Shown piece after piece: positions 45,041 through 54,302 of a stretch of DNA of 54,302 nucleotides. Position 1 is the stretch's first letter; each line of letters starts with the position of its first letter. The position numbers and the translations under genes were made by a program. The stretch is from a bacterium (lineage in GTDB: Bacteria; JAUVQV01; DATDCY01): the NCBI GenBank assembly GCA_036524115.1, contig DATDCY010000328.1, positions 1 through 54,302 of the forward strand, read 5' to 3'. The notes under the pieces are model-generated. The model was not told where the DNA came from, did no database searches, and saw only the letters and a program-made list of their open reading frames with translations.

Positions 45041-45072
45041 CCCGGCCGGCGCCTGTCGCCGCGCCGGCCGGG
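45041..45072. terminator. Strong hairpin between the giant locus and the RND operon
   Basis: CCCGGCCGGCGC (45041-45052) and GCGCCGGCCGGG (45061-45072) form a perfect 12-bp stem with an 8-nt loop in the 59-nt gap between two convergent genes. It has no T tract. It is a probable bidirectional transcript end. Confidence 0.6.
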
Positions 45073-45078
45073 CGGACG

Positions 45079-48000
45079 TCAGGCCGCGACGGGGCCGGTG
45101 GGCTTCTCTTTCATCCCGAGGAGCCGCCGCACCCGGTGCTGCAGGCCATCGAAGTAGGTGTAGAAGACCGGCGTCACGTACAGCGTGATGAACTGCGAGA
45201 AGGCCAGCCCGCCGACGACGGCGAGGCCGAGCGGGCGGCGGCTTTCGGCGCCGGCGCCGAGGCCGAGCGCGATCGGCAGCGTGCCGAAGAGCGCGCACAT
45301 CGTGGTCATCATGATCGGGCGGAAGCGGATGGCGCAGGCCTCGAGGATGGCGTCCAGCGGCGCCTTGCCTTCCTTGCGCTCGGCCTCCAGCGCGAAGTCG
45401 ATCATCATGATGGCGTTCTTCTTGACGACGCCGATGAGCATGATCAGGCCGACGTAGCTGTAGACCGACAGCTCCTGCCGGAAGACCAGCAGCGTCAGCA
45501 GCGCACCGAAGCCGGCGAACGGCAGTCCGGAGAGGATCGTCAGCGGGTGCACGAAGCTCTCGTACAGGATGCCGAGCACGAGGTAGATCACCAGGACCGC
45601 CAGCACCAGCAGGGCCAGCAGCCCGGCCTGCGACGCCTTGAAGGCCTGGGCCGTCCCCGAGAAGCTCCCGGTGACGGTCTGGGGCAGCACGCCCCGGGCC
45701 ACTCCTTCCACCTGCTTCACCGCGTCCCCGAGCGCGACGCCGGGCTTCGTGTTGAAGGCCAGCGTGACCGCCGGCAGCTGCCCGGCGTGGTTGACGGTGA
45801 GCGGCCCGAGGCCCGCCCGCATCGTGGCCAGGGTCGAGAGCGGCACCAGCTCGCCCTTCGCGGTGCGGATCGACAGCAGGTCCAGCGCCGCGGGGTCGCG
45901 CTGGTACTCCGGCAGCGTCTGCAGGATCACCTGGTACTGGTTCGTGGGGGTGTAGATCGTCGAGACCTGCCGCGCGCCGTAGGCGTAGTAGAGGGAGTTC
46001 TCGATCTGCTGGGCGCTGACGCCGAGCGCCGCCGCGCGATCGCGGTCGATCTCGATGGTGACCTCGGGGTTCTTCAGCAGCAGGTCGCTCGTCACGTCCT
46101 GGAGGCCGGGCAGCTCGCGCAGCTTCGCCTCGAGCTGCGGCGCGACCGCGTACAGCTCGTCGAGGTCCTGACCCTGGAGCGTGTACTGGTAGAGGCTCTT
46201 GCTCGATGCGCCGGGCAGGCGGATCGTCGGGGGCACCTGCGGGAACGCGCGGATGCCCGGGACCTGCGCCAGCCTGCCGCGCAGGCCCTCGACGACCTGG
46301 GCGCCGTCTGCCGTGCGCTCGCGCCGGTCGCGCAGCTTGATGAACATCCGTCCCTGGTTCGAGCTGCCGCCGCCCGGCCCGCCGCCCGCGGAGGACATGA
46401 AGGACTCGATGTTCGGCTCCTTCGCGACGATCTCCATCAACGCCTGCTGGTGCGGCACCATCGCTTCGAAGGAGGTCCCCTCGGCGGCCTCGGTGATGAT
46501 CGAGAGCCGGCCGGTGTCCTCGATCGGGAAGAGGCCCTTGGGGACGAGCCTGAAGAGCCCGACCGTGCCGGCCATGATCGCCAGCGAAGCCGCCAGCGCG
46601 ACGCGACGGTGGCGCGTGAACCAGGCGAGACTGCGGACATAGAGGCCGAGGAAGAACTGGTAGCCGCGCTCGGTGAAATTGAAGAAGCGGCCGTGCGCGG
46701 TGTCGTGCGAGCTGCGGATGAAGCGGCTGCACATCATCGGCGTCAGCGTCAGCGAGACGACGCCGGAGATCAGGATCGCCGAGACGATCGTGATCGAGAA
46801 CTCGCGGAAGAGCCGGCCGATGACCCCGGGCATGAAGATCAGCGGCAGGAAGACCGCGGCCAGCGAGATCGTCATCGAGAGGATCGTGAAGCCGATCTCC
46901 GCCGCGCCATCCAGCGCGGCCTGCATCGGTCTCTTGCCCATCTCGACGTGGCGCACGATGTTCTCGAGCATCACGATCGCGTCGTCGACGACGAAGCCGA
47001 GCGAGAGCGTGAGCGCCATCAGCGAGAGGTTGTCGATGTTGTAGCCGAAGGCCTTCATGACGGCGAACGTGCCGATGACGCTCATCGGCAGCGCGAGGCT
47101 CGGGATCACGGTGGCCGAGACGTTGCGCAGGAAGAAGAAGATCACCAGCACCACGAGCACGAAGGTCAGCAGCAGCGTCCACTGCACGTCGTTCACCGAG
47201 TCCTTGATCGACTCGGAGCGGTCGTAGAGCACGTCCACGCTCACCGACGCCGGCAGCTGCTGGCGCAGCACGTCGAGGGTCTGGCGCACTGCCTTCGCTA
47301 CGGCGACGGTGTTGGTGCCGGGCTGGCGCTGGATCGCCAGGATGACGCCACGGCTCGCGACGCCCTCGTTCGTGAACCAGGCGGCGGTCTTGTCGTTCTG
47401 GACGCTGTCGAGCACGCGGCCGACGTCGTCGAGGCGCACCGGCGCGCCGCCGCGATAGGCGACGATCAGCTGGCGGAAGGCATCGGCATCTTCGAGCTGC
47501 CCGGAGGCGCGCAGCGTCAGCGCCTTCTCCGCGCCCCAGAGGGTGCCGGTCGGCATGTTCACGTTCCCCTGGTCGATCGCGTTCGAGACCTCGTCGATGC
47601 CGATCTGCTTCACGGCCAGCCGGCGCGGGTCGACCTGGACGCGCACCGCGTACTTCTGCGAGCCGTAGACCTGCACCTGGGCCACGCCCTGGACCATCGA
47701 GATCCGCTGGGCCATCAGGTTCTCGCCGTACTCGCTGAGCGTGGAGAGCTGGAGCGTCTTCGAGGTCAGCGCCAGGAACAGGATCGGGTCGTCGGCCGGA
47801 TTGACCTTCTGGTACGACGGCGGCGTGATGTCCTGCGGCAGGCTGCGCATGGTCTGGGCGATCGCGGCCTGCACGTCCTGGGCGGCGGCGTCGATGTCGC
47901 GGTCGAGCGCGAAGGTCAGCACGATCGTCGCCGAGCCCTGGCTCGACGACGAGGTCATCGAGTCGATGCCGGCGATCGTCGAGAACTGCTTCTCCAGCGG

Positions 48001-48195
48001 GGTGGCGACCGCGGAGGCCATCGTCTCCGGGTCGGCCCCGGAGAGACTGGCGCGCACCTGCACCGTGGGGTAGTCGACGTTGGGCAGGTCGCTCACCGGG
48101 AGGGTGCGGTAGCCCATGACCCCGAACATGACGACCGCGGCCATCAGCAGCGTGGTCGCGATGGGCCGGCGAATGAAGAGGCCGGCGATGTTCAA
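45079..48195 (-). CDS. RND multidrug efflux transporter (HAE1, MdtB/MdtC-like)
   Basis: This 1038-residue inner-membrane proton/drug antiporter of the AcrB superfamily has 12 helices and two large periplasmic loops. The N-terminus (FIRRPIATTLLMAAVVMFGVMGYRTLPVSDLPNVDYP), the ASAVATPLEKQFSTIAGI block and MTSSSSQGSATI are closest to the MdtB/MdtC group. TM4 has the proton-relay pair in LSLGFVVDDAIVMLENI, and the second half has the matching GVVKKNAIMMIDFAL. The start is a TTG at 48195 overlapping the adaptor stop (TTGA), so expression is translationally coupled. Only one RND gene is present, whereas MdtB and MdtC normally form a pair, and no TolC-type outer-membrane gene is adjacent. Confidence 0.95.
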   Translation of the reverse strand: MNIAGLFIRRPIATTLLMAAVVMFGVMGYRTLPVSDLPNVDYPTVQVRASLSGADPETMASAVATPLEKQFSTIAGIDSMTSSSSQGSATIVLTFALDRDIDAAAQDVQAAIAQTMRSLPQDITPPSYQKVNPADDPILFLALTSKTLQLSTLSEYGENLMAQRISMVQGVAQVQVYGSQKYAVRVQVDPRRLAVKQIGIDEVSNAIDQGNVNMPTGTLWGAEKALTLRASGQLEDADAFRQLIVAYRGGAPVRLDDVGRVLDSVQNDKTAAWFTNEGVASRGVILAIQRQPGTNTVAVAKAVRQTLDVLRQQLPASVSVDVLYDRSESIKDSVNDVQWTLLLTFVLVVLVIFFFLRNVSATVIPSLALPMSVIGTFAVMKAFGYNIDNLSLMALTLSLGFVVDDAIVMLENIVRHVEMGKRPMQAALDGAAEIGFTILSMTISLAAVFLPLIFMPGVIGRLFREFSITIVSAILISGVVSLTLTPMMCSRFIRSSHDTAHGRFFNFTERGYQFFLGLYVRSLAWFTRHRRVALAASLAIMAGTVGLFRLVPKGLFPIEDTGRLSIITEAAEGTSFEAMVPHQQALMEIVAKEPNIESFMSSAGGGPGGGSSNQGRMFIKLRDRRERTADGAQVVEGLRGRLAQVPGIRAFPQVPPTIRLPGASSKSLYQYTLQGQDLDELYAVAPQLEAKLRELPGLQDVTSDLLLKNPEVTIEIDRDRAAALGVSAQQIENSLYYAYGARQVSTIYTPTNQYQVILQTLPEYQRDPAALDLLSIRTAKGELVPLSTLATMRAGLGPLTVNHAGQLPAVTLAFNTKPGVALGDAVKQVEGVARGVLPQTVTGSFSGTAQAFKASQAGLLALLVLAVLVIYLVLGILYESFVHPLTILSGLPFAGFGALLTLLVFRQELSVYSYVGLIMLIGVVKKNAIMMIDFALEAERKEGKAPLDAILEACAIRFRPIMMTTMCALFGTLPIALGLGAGAESRRPLGLAVVGGLAFSQFITLYVTPVFYTYFDGLQHRVRRLLGMKEKPTGPVAA

Positions 48196-49484
48196 CGGGC
48201 TTTCTCCGCCAGGCCGGTCTTGAGGACCACGGGCGAGCCCGGCGTCAGGCGCAGCTGGCCGTCGGTGACGACGGTGTCGCCGGCGGCGAGGCCGGCCTCG
48301 ATCACGGTGCGCCCATCGGCGGCCGGGCCCGGCTTCACCGGGCGGACGGCGGCGGTGCCGCCCGCCTCGACGATGAAGACGTACGGCCCCTGCTGCCCGT
48401 TCTGGAGCGCGGCGGTGGGTACGACGACAGCCTTCCCGCGCACGGTCAGCACCAGCGAGACGTCGACGAACTGCCCCGGCCAGAGCACGCGGTCGGCGTT
48501 CGCGAACTCGGCCTTCAGGGCGATGGTCCCGGTGGCCCGGTCGACCGAGTTGTCGACGAAGACGACACGGCCTTCCCGGGGCGCTCCCTCGCCGCCCGAC
48601 AGCGCGACCCGCACGGAGAGCGTCCCGGCGGCGCGGTAGCGCTGCACCTCCGGGAGCCGCGGCTCGGGCACCGCGAAACGGACGTGGATCGGCTGGATCT
48701 GATTGACCACCACGAGGGTCACGTCGTTGGCCTTGACCAGGTCGCCCTTGTCCGCGAGCAGGCTCCCCGCCTGCCCCGCGATCGGGGAGGAGATGACCGT
48801 GTAGGCGAGCTGGAGCTTCGCGTTCTCGATGCCGGCCTTCGTGGACTCCGCGGAGGCGCGGCTGGCCTCGAGCGCGGCGCGGGCGGCGCTCGCCGAGGCG
48901 CGCGCGGCGTCCAGCGCGGCGCGGGCTGCGTCGAGGTTGGTCGCCCGCTGGTCGGCATCCTCGCGCGAGACCAGTTCCTTGGCGAGGAGGTCCGCGTAGC
49001 GCTTTGCCTGGCTTTCCGCGTTGCGGACCTGGGCCTCGGCGCTGCGCACCTGCGCCTCGGTGGTCTGCGTCTGGGCCTCTGCGGAACGCCCCTGGGCCTC
49101 GTCGCGCGCCAGGTTCGCCTCGAGCTGGCGCAGCGTCGCCTCCAGCGGCCGCCGGTCGAGCCGGAAGAGGACCTGCCCGGCGCGGACCATGTCGCCCTCG
49201 CGGAAGGCGACCTCGGTGATCGTGCCGGTGACCTGGGAGCGCACCGGGGAGGATTGGACCGCTTCGACCGTCCCGAGCGCCCGGACCTCGATCGGCACGT
49301 CAGCCAGTTCGGCCTTCGCCGCGAGCACCGGCACCGGCGGGCGCTTCGCCGCCGCGCCCGCCTGGCCGCCGCCCTTGCCCGCGCCCTCCGGTTGCTTCGC
49401 GCACCCCGAAGGAACGAGGAGAGTCGCCGTGAGCGCTGCCAGAACGAGCGCTGCCGCTGTCGTCTTCCGGGGATTTGACTTCAT
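48192..49484 (-). CDS. RND efflux periplasmic adaptor (membrane fusion) lipoprotein
   Basis: This 430-residue adaptor links the inner-membrane pump to an outer-membrane channel. The N-terminus (KTTAAALVLAALTATLLVPSGC) is a lipoprotein-type signal with Cys28, though the -3 residue is Pro and not Leu. A beta-barrel/lipoyl half (about 60-105) is followed by a long helical hairpin (about 105-215) rich in AEAQ/AxAA heptads, then the second lipoyl half (TVISSPIAGQAGSLLADKGDLVK), a beta-barrel and a membrane-proximal domain. It is the first gene of the two-gene operon, overlaps the pump gene, and is transcribed away from a short intergenic region shared with the small exported protein gene. Confidence 0.93.
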   Translation of the reverse strand: MKSNPRKTTAAALVLAALTATLLVPSGCAKQPEGAGKGGGQAGAAAKRPPVPVLAAKAELADVPIEVRALGTVEAVQSSPVRSQVTGTITEVAFREGDMVRAGQVLFRLDRRPLEATLRQLEANLARDEAQGRSAEAQTQTTEAQVRSAEAQVRNAESQAKRYADLLAKELVSREDADQRATNLDAARAALDAARASASAARAALEASRASAESTKAGIENAKLQLAYTVISSPIAGQAGSLLADKGDLVKANDVTLVVVNQIQPIHVRFAVPEPRLPEVQRYRAAGTLSVRVALSGGEGAPREGRVVFVDNSVDRATGTIALKAEFANADRVLWPGQFVDVSLVLTVRGKAVVVPTAALQNGQQGPYVFIVEAGGTAAVRPVKPGPAADGRTVIEAGLAAGDTVVTDGQLRLTPGSPVVLKTGLAEKAR

Positions 49485-49588
49485 GCCTGCCCTTTCCGCT
49501 TCGCGGCTTCGACTCGAGCCGCCGTGGTTCCCATCAGCCAGTTAATCGACGGACTATACTCTTTCGTGCGGGAATTTTCAGCAGCACG

Positions 49589-49607
49589 TCCTGACGAAAT
49601 CCTGACG
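49589..49607. repeat. Tandem TCCTGACG repeat, 11-bp period (possible OmpR/PhoB-type operator)
   Basis: TCCTGACG occurs at 49589-49596 and again at 49600-49607, separated by AAA. An 11-bp period with a central AAAT resembles a Pho-box layout (two direct hexamers 11 bp apart bound by an OmpR/PhoB-family dimer). It lies between the divergent efflux and small exported protein genes. A TATACT/AGTATA element at 49555-49560 may be a -10 for either direction. Which gene it controls is unknown. Confidence 0.35.
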
Positions 49608-49676
49608 CCCCCGTGCAAGTTCCTTGCGCCCTTCTTGCCTCGAAAGACCTACGTTTGAAGGCAGGAGGAGGAGACG

Positions 49677-50066
49677 ATGAGGTTGAGAGCGGCAGTGATG
49701 GGAGGCGCCGCGGCACTCTGGCTGGCCGCCGCTGTGCCGACGGGTGCCGGCGCCGCGTCCTACGACCCGCTGACGCAAGGCGGGGAGGAGGCGCCGGCCG
49801 AGATGGCGAAGGGTGCGGCGGTGCACCTCTTCTCCAGCGGCAACGAACAGATGGCGAAGTCGCTTCACGCGGGCGACGTCTTGACGGTCCTCGGTCGAAC
49901 CGGTGGCGCGGACGCCAGGCCTGTCGGATCGATCCGGGTGACGGCGCTGGTCGGGAAGACCTGTGTCGCGGGGGAGGTCCTCGAGGGGAACGTCCGGATC
50001 CACGACCTTGCCGTCAAGGACGGTGTATATTTCCTCGTGATCCCCGCGGCGCTCTGTACGGAGTGA
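49677..50066 (+). CDS. Small exported protein of unknown function
   Basis: This 129-residue protein has a signal peptide ([20 protein letters not shown], cleaved near AGAA). The mature part is about 100 residues, predicted beta-rich, with [40 protein letters not shown] in its second half and two Cys (one in KTCVAG, one in ALCTE at the end) that could form a disulfide. I do not recognise the family; the beta pattern recalls small SH3-like or flagellar-type periplasmic proteins. A very strong ribosome-binding site (GGAGGAGGAG) precedes the ATG. kdpA begins 58 nt downstream, so the two might share a transcript, but no link with potassium transport is evident. Confidence 0.7.
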   Translation: MRLRAAVMGGAAALWLAAAVPTGAGAASYDPLTQGGEEAPAEMAKGAAVHLFSSGNEQMAKSLHAGDVLTVLGRTGGADARPVGSIRVTALVGKTCVAGEVLEGNVRIHDLAVKDGVYFLVIPAALCTE

Positions 50067-50124
50067 CCGCCGTGTGCCGGGGCGACGTTCCCCGACGGCG
50101 TGCAATGCCCGGGAGGTCCCGACG

Positions 50125-51840
50125 ATGACGCTTGCCGACGCGGCCCAGGTGGTTGCGCTCCTGGCGCTGCTGCTCCTGGCGGCCGGTCCCCTCGGCGCGT
50201 ACATGGCGCGCGTCTTCGCGGGGGAGCGGACGTTCCTAGACGGGATCCTCGGCCCGTGCGAACGGCTCGTCTATCGCGCCGGCGGCGTCGACCCGGAGGA
50301 GGAGATGGGCTGGAGGCGCTATGCCGCCGCCATGCTCGCCTTCAACGCCGCGGGACTGGCCGCGCTGCTCGCGCTGCTGCTCCTGCAGGGAGTGCTCCCG
50401 CTCAACCCCCGGGGCCTGCCGGGCTTCGACTGGGACCTGGCGCTCGGCACGGCGGTCAGCTTCGTCACCAACACCAACTGGCAGAACTACGCGGGCGAGG
50501 CCAGCGCCGGCGCCCTCGTGCAGATGGCCGGCTTCGCCGTCCAGAACTTTCTTTCCGCGGCCACCGGCATCGCGATCGCCGTCGCCCTCGTGCGCGGTCT
50601 GGCGCGCCAGCGCTCCGCCACCATCGGCAACTTCTGGGCGGATCTCGTCCGCGTGACGCTCTACGTGCTCCTCCCGCTTTCGCTCGTCGCGGCGCTCCTG
50701 CTCGTCTCCCAGGGCGTGATCCAGAGCTTCGGCCCCTACCGGCCGATCGAGCCGCTGGAGGCCCGGGCGGCGGCGGGCGAGGGGGCGGCGCTGCTGCCGC
50801 TGGGCCCGGTCGCCTCGCAGGAGGCGATCAAGGAGATCGGCACGAACGGGGGCGGGTACTTCAACGCGAACTCCGCACATCCCTTCGAGAACCCGACGCC
50901 GCTGACGAACTTCCTCGAGATCTTCCTCATCCTGCTGATCCCGGTCGCGCTGACCTGGACCTTCGGGCGGATGGCCGGCGACCCGCGCCAGGGGCGGGCC
51001 CTGCTCGCGGCCATGCTCGCGCTGCTGCTGGCGGCCGGCGGCGCCCTCGTCCGGGCGGAAACGCGCGGCAACCCGCTGCTCGCCGGGGCGGGCGTCGCCG
51101 GCCCGGGCCTGGAAGGGAAGGAGACGCGCTTCGGCGTCGTCGGCAGCGCGCTGTTCGCGACGGCCACGACCGCCACCTCCTGCGGTGCGGTCGACGCGAT
51201 GCACGATTCGCTCACGCCGTTGGGCGGCCTTGTGCCGCTGGGCCTGATCCTGCTCGGCGAAGTCGCCCCCGGCGGCGTCGGCTCCGGCCTCTACACGATG
51301 CTGGCTTTCGTCCTGATCGCGGTCTTCGTCGCCGGCCTGATGATCGGCCGGACGCCGGAGTACCTCGGGAAGAAGATCGAGGCGCGCGAGATGTGGCTCG
51401 CGATCGTGACGGTCCTGACCCCGGGCGCGCTCGTGCTGGTCTTCTCCGGCGTCGCGGTCGTCCTGCCCGCCGGGCTCGCGACGCTCGGCAACCCGGGCGC
51501 GCACGGGCTGAGCGAGGTCCTCTACGCCTTCGCCTCGATGGCGAACAACAACGGCAGCGCCTTCGCGGGCCTGGGCGGCGACACGCCCTTCTACAACCTC
51601 GCGGGGGCGCTGGCGATGGCGCTCGGCCGGTTCGTCCCGGCGGTCGCGGTGCTGGCCATGGCCGGCTCGCTCGCGGCCAGGAAGGCAGTGCCGCCGAGCC
51701 TCGGGACATTGCCGACCCACCAGGCCCCGTTCGTCCTCTGGCTGATGCTCGTCGTGCTCGTCGTCGGCGCCCTGACCTTCTTCCCGGCGCTCGCCTGCGG
51801 GCCGATCGTGGAGCACTTCCTGATGTCGGGGGGCCGCTGA
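50125..51840 (+). CDS. kdpA: Potassium-transporting ATPase channel subunit A
   Basis: This 571-residue K+-selective channel subunit of the KdpFABC pump has the four pore loops of the superfamily of K+ transporters: [11 protein letters not shown] (near 112-122), [20 protein letters not shown] (near 238-257), [21 protein letters not shown] (near 352-372) and [12 protein letters not shown] (near 473-484). The ATG at 50125 has GGGAGG 8 nt upstream. No kdpF reading frame is present in the 58 nt before it. kdpB follows after one base. A kdpD/kdpE sensor pair is not within the window and could lie beyond its right edge. Confidence 0.97.
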   Translation: MTLADAAQVVALLALLLLAAGPLGAYMARVFAGERTFLDGILGPCERLVYRAGGVDPEEEMGWRRYAAAMLAFNAAGLAALLALLLLQGVLPLNPRGLPGFDWDLALGTAVSFVTNTNWQNYAGEASAGALVQMAGFAVQNFLSAATGIAIAVALVRGLARQRSATIGNFWADLVRVTLYVLLPLSLVAALLLVSQGVIQSFGPYRPIEPLEARAAAGEGAALLPLGPVASQEAIKEIGTNGGGYFNANSAHPFENPTPLTNFLEIFLILLIPVALTWTFGRMAGDPRQGRALLAAMLALLLAAGGALVRAETRGNPLLAGAGVAGPGLEGKETRFGVVGSALFATATTATSCGAVDAMHDSLTPLGGLVPLGLILLGEVAPGGVGSGLYTMLAFVLIAVFVAGLMIGRTPEYLGKKIEAREMWLAIVTVLTPGALVLVFSGVAVVLPAGLATLGNPGAHGLSEVLYAFASMANNNGSAFAGLGGDTPFYNLAGALAMALGRFVPAVAVLAMAGSLAARKAVPPSLGTLPTHQAPFVLWLMLVVLVVGALTFFPALACGPIVEHFLMSGGR

Positions 51841-51841
51841 C

Positions 51842-53917
51842 GTGTCGCGGCATTCACCGGAGCAGGTCTCGATCTTCGACCCGCGGATTCTGCGGCCGGC
51901 GCTCGTCGAGTCGCTCCGGAAGCTCGACCCGCGCGCGCTCTGGCGCAGCCCGGTGATGTTCGCGGTCGAAGTCAGCGGCGCGATCGCGCTCGCCACGTTC
52001 CTGCGGTCGCTGGCCGGCTTCGGCGACGAGCCGGCCTGGTTCGCCGGCCTGGTGTCCTTCTGGCTCTGGCTGACGGTGCTCTTCTCGACGTTCGCCGAGG
52101 CCCTCGCCGAGGGGCGCGGCAAGGCGCGCGCCGCCTCGCTGCGCAAGACCCGCACCAGCGTGTCCGCCAGGCGCCTGGCGCGTCCGGCGTTCGACAGTCC
52201 GGCGCAGACGGTGCCGGCGTGCGAGCTGCGCAAGGGAGACCATATCCTCGTCGACGCGCACGAGACGATCCCCGGCGACGGCGAGGTCGTGGCGGGCGCC
52301 GCGCTCGTGAACGAGGCGGCGGTCACCGGGGAGTCCGCGCCGGTGGTGCGGGAGGCCGGCGGCGACCGCAGCGCCGTCACCGGCGGCACCGAGGTTATTG
52401 CCAACCGGATCGTCGTCCGCATCACGGCGAACCCCGGCGAGACCTTCCTCGACCGGATGATCGGCCTCATCGAGGGGGCGAAGCGCCGCAAGACGCCGAA
52501 CGAGGTGGCGTTGGAGGTGCTGCTCATCGCGCTGACGGTCGTGTTCCTGCTGGTCGTCGCGAACCTGAGCCCCCTCTCGCGCTACAGCGTGAAGGCTGCC
52601 GGCCGGGGCGAGCCGGTCTCGCTGACGGTGCTCACGGCGCTCTTCGTCTGTCTGGCGCCGACGACCATCGCCGCGCTGCTGCCGGCGATCGGCATCGCCG
52701 GCATGGACCGGCTCTTCCAGCGGAACGTCGTCGCGCTCTCGGGCCGCGCGATCGAGGCCGCCGGCGACGTCAACGTGCTGCTGCTGGACAAGACTGGGAC
52801 GATCACGCTCGGCAACCGCGCCGCCGTGCGGTTCGTGCCGGTCGGGGAGCACGCGGAGCGCGACGTCGCCGAGGCGGCGCTCATGTCCTCGCTCACCGAC
52901 GAGACGCCGGAGGGCCGCAGCATCGTCGTGCTCGCGAAGGAGCGGTTCGGGCTGCGGCTGGCGGCGCTGCCGGCGGGGGCGTCGGGCGTCGCCTTCAGCG
53001 CGGAGACGCGCCTCAGCGGCGTGGATCTGGCGGACGCCCGCTACCGCAAGGGCGCGGCGGACTCCGTGGCCGCGTTCGTCCGGGCGGCGGGCGGGGCGGC
53101 GCCCGCCGAGCTCGGAGGCATCGTCGAGGCGATCGCGCGCGCCGGCGCCACGCCGCTGGTGGTCGCCGTCGGCGCGCGCGTCGTCGGCGTGGTCGAGCTG
53201 AAGGACATCGTCAAGGGCGGCATCCAGGAGCGCTTCGACGCGCTGCGCAGCATGGGCATCAAGACGCTGATGATCACCGGCGACAACAACCTGACGGCGG
53301 CGGCCATCGCCGCCGAGGCGCGTGTCGACGGCTTCCTGGCGCAGGCCAGGCCCGAGGACAAGCTGCGCCTGATCCGGGAGCACCAGGAGCAGGGGCTGAT
53401 GGTGGCGATGACGGGCGACGGCACGAACGACGCGCCCGCGCTGGCGCAGGCCGACGTCGCGGTCGCGATGAACACGGGCACGCAGCCGGCGCGGGAGGCC
53501 GCGAACATCATCGACCTCGACAGCAACCCGACGAAGCTCCTGGACATCGTCGAGATCGGCAAGCAGATCCTCATGACCCGCGGGAACCTGACGACCTTCA
53601 GCATCGCGAACGACGTCGCCAAGTACTTCGCGATCATCCCCGCTGCGCTCCTCGGCATCTACCCGCAGCTCCAGGCGCTGAACCTGATGCACCTGGGCAG
53701 CCCGGCGAGCGCCATCCTCTCGGCGGTGATCTTCAACGCGCTGGTCATCCCCGCGCTGATCCCGCTGGCGCTGCGTGGCACGAAATACCGCCCGATGCCG
53801 GCGGAGCGCCTGCTGGTGTTCAACCTGCTCGTCTACGGGGTCGGCGGCATCGTCGCGCCGTTTGCCGGCATCAAGGCCATCGACGTGCTCGTGGGGCTGC
53901 TCGGGGGGACGGGATGA
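51842..53917 (+). CDS. kdpB: Potassium-transporting ATPase ATP-binding subunit B
   Basis: This is the 691-residue P1A-type ATPase subunit of Kdp. It has the TGES motif ([10 protein letters not shown]; its Ser is the known inhibitory phosphorylation site in the family), [10 protein letters not shown] around the catalytic Asp, and the hinge [20 protein letters not shown]. The membrane motif usually written CLIPTTIGGLL is [15 protein letters not shown] here, with changes at the helix break of M4. Start is GTG at 51842, one base after the kdpA stop. The stop overlaps the kdpC start (ATGA). Together with KdpA and KdpC it forms the high-affinity K+ pump induced under K+ limitation or osmotic stress. 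Confidence 0.97.
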   Translation: MSRHSPEQVSIFDPRILRPALVESLRKLDPRALWRSPVMFAVEVSGAIALATFLRSLAGFGDEPAWFAGLVSFWLWLTVLFSTFAEALAEGRGKARAASLRKTRTSVSARRLARPAFDSPAQTVPACELRKGDHILVDAHETIPGDGEVVAGAALVNEAAVTGESAPVVREAGGDRSAVTGGTEVIANRIVVRITANPGETFLDRMIGLIEGAKRRKTPNEVALEVLLIALTVVFLLVVANLSPLSRYSVKAAGRGEPVSLTVLTALFVCLAPTTIAALLPAIGIAGMDRLFQRNVVALSGRAIEAAGDVNVLLLDKTGTITLGNRAAVRFVPVGEHAERDVAEAALMSSLTDETPEGRSIVVLAKERFGLRLAALPAGASGVAFSAETRLSGVDLADARYRKGAADSVAAFVRAAGGAAPAELGGIVEAIARAGATPLVVAVGARVVGVVELKDIVKGGIQERFDALRSMGIKTLMITGDNNLTAAAIAAEARVDGFLAQARPEDKLRLIREHQEQGLMVAMTGDGTNDAPALAQADVAVAMNTGTQPAREAANIIDLDSNPTKLLDIVEIGKQILMTRGNLTTFSIANDVAKYFAIIPAALLGIYPQLQALNLMHLGSPASAILSAVIFNALVIPALIPLALRGTKYRPMPAERLLVFNLLVYGVGGIVAPFAGIKAIDVLVGLLGGTG

Positions 53918-54302
53918 TGAAGCAGGCGCGGGCCGCGATCCTGGTCCTGCTGGCGCTGACGGTCGTCTGCGGCGGGCTCTACCCGGCCGCCGTGACGCTC
54001 GCCGCGCGACTGGCCTTTGCCCGCCAGGCCGAGGGGAGCCTCGTGCGCGACGCCGGCGGGAGGGTCCGCGGCTCCCTGCTCATCGGACAGGCCTTCTCGG
54101 GGCCGGGATACTTCTGGCCGCGGCCGTCCGCGACCGGCGGCTTCCCGTACAACGCCCTCGCCTCGGGCGGCTCCAACCTCGGGCCCACGAACCCGGCGCT
54201 GTTCCGCCGGGCCGCGGAGCGCGCGGTGGCGCTGCGGGACGCGGGCGTCGCCGACCCCATCCCCCCGGAGCTGCTGCTCGCCTCGGCCAGCGGCCTCGAC
54301 CC
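53914..54302 (+). CDS. kdpC: Potassium-transporting ATPase subunit C, truncated by window end
   Basis: 129 codons lie before the window ends, about two thirds of a normal KdpC (roughly 190 residues). The ATG at 53914 overlaps the kdpB TGA; a second ATG follows directly. It has one N-terminal membrane helix ([18 protein letters not shown]), then [22 protein letters not shown] and [16 protein letters not shown], the conserved blocks of KdpC, which stabilises the KdpAB complex. The translated frame has no stop before the edge, so the gene is simply cut by the window. Confidence 0.96.
   Translation, partial: MMKQARAAILVLLALTVVCGGLYPAAVTLAARLAFARQAEGSLVRDAGGRVRGSLLIGQAFSGPGYFWPRPSATGGFPYNALASGGSNLGPTNPALFRRAAERAVALRDAGVADPIPPELLLASASGLD

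Overview
The window is GC-rich, protein-dense DNA with the look of a bacterial chromosome. Gene starts often overlap the preceding stop (ATGA, GTGA or TTGA), and no stretch longer than about 300 bases lacks a gene. Sigma-54 regulation, a periplasmic cytochrome c/rhodanese fusion, an FeS-DUF3786 protein, a TRAP transporter, phosphoketolase and Kdp suggest a GC-rich relative of the deltaproteobacterial lineages (Desulfobacterota/Myxococcota-like). There is no rRNA or tRNA to fix the taxonomy, so this is inference. No tRNA, CRISPR array, insertion sequence or phage gene was seen.

Layout. 1-1506 (-): start of a lipoprotein gene and a membrane GGDEF-like protein. 1741-5084 (+): a complete TRAP transporter (DctP, DctQ, DctM) followed by a universal stress protein, as in TeaABCD. 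5103-8733 (+): a manganese-homeostasis pair, a UPF0016/TMEM165-type exporter and a P2A-type ATPase. The ATPase leader has a sigma-70-like promoter, a yybP-ykoY (Mn2+) riboswitch and an overlapping 16-bp terminator. 8792-12685 (+): metallophosphoesterase, a Ser/Thr kinase fused to a universal stress domain, and an exported beta-helix protein. 12786-16230 (-): a PH-domain membrane protein, phosphoketolase and a DedA protein in one overlapping operon.

16349-20126: a divergent regulatory unit. The minus-strand gene encodes an exported cytochrome c/triple-rhodanese protein with an in-frame TGA exactly where related rhodaneses have Cys (YCxGxxC), followed by a good bacterial SECIS-like hairpin. I read it as one selenoprotein gene, not two broken ORFs. 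Its promoter is a perfect sigma-54 element, and the divergent gene encodes a sigma-54 activator with a Cys-rich PAS domain, followed by an FeS/DUF3786 protein.

20392-45019 (+): a 24.6-kb run of six collinear genes, all with export signals. They are a PKD/LamG protein, a 2217-residue SpvB/TcB/RHS shell protein, a GWN-domain protein, a 3402-residue beta-helix/coiled-coil giant, a SurA/PpiC-type foldase and a second PKD protein. Homologous domains are shared between members, so this looks like one extracellular assembly with its own periplasmic chaperone. It is the best candidate for an undescribed system in the window.

45079-49484 (-): RND pump and its adaptor. 49677-54302 (+): a small exported protein, then kdpA, kdpB and kdpC (kdpC cut by the window end).
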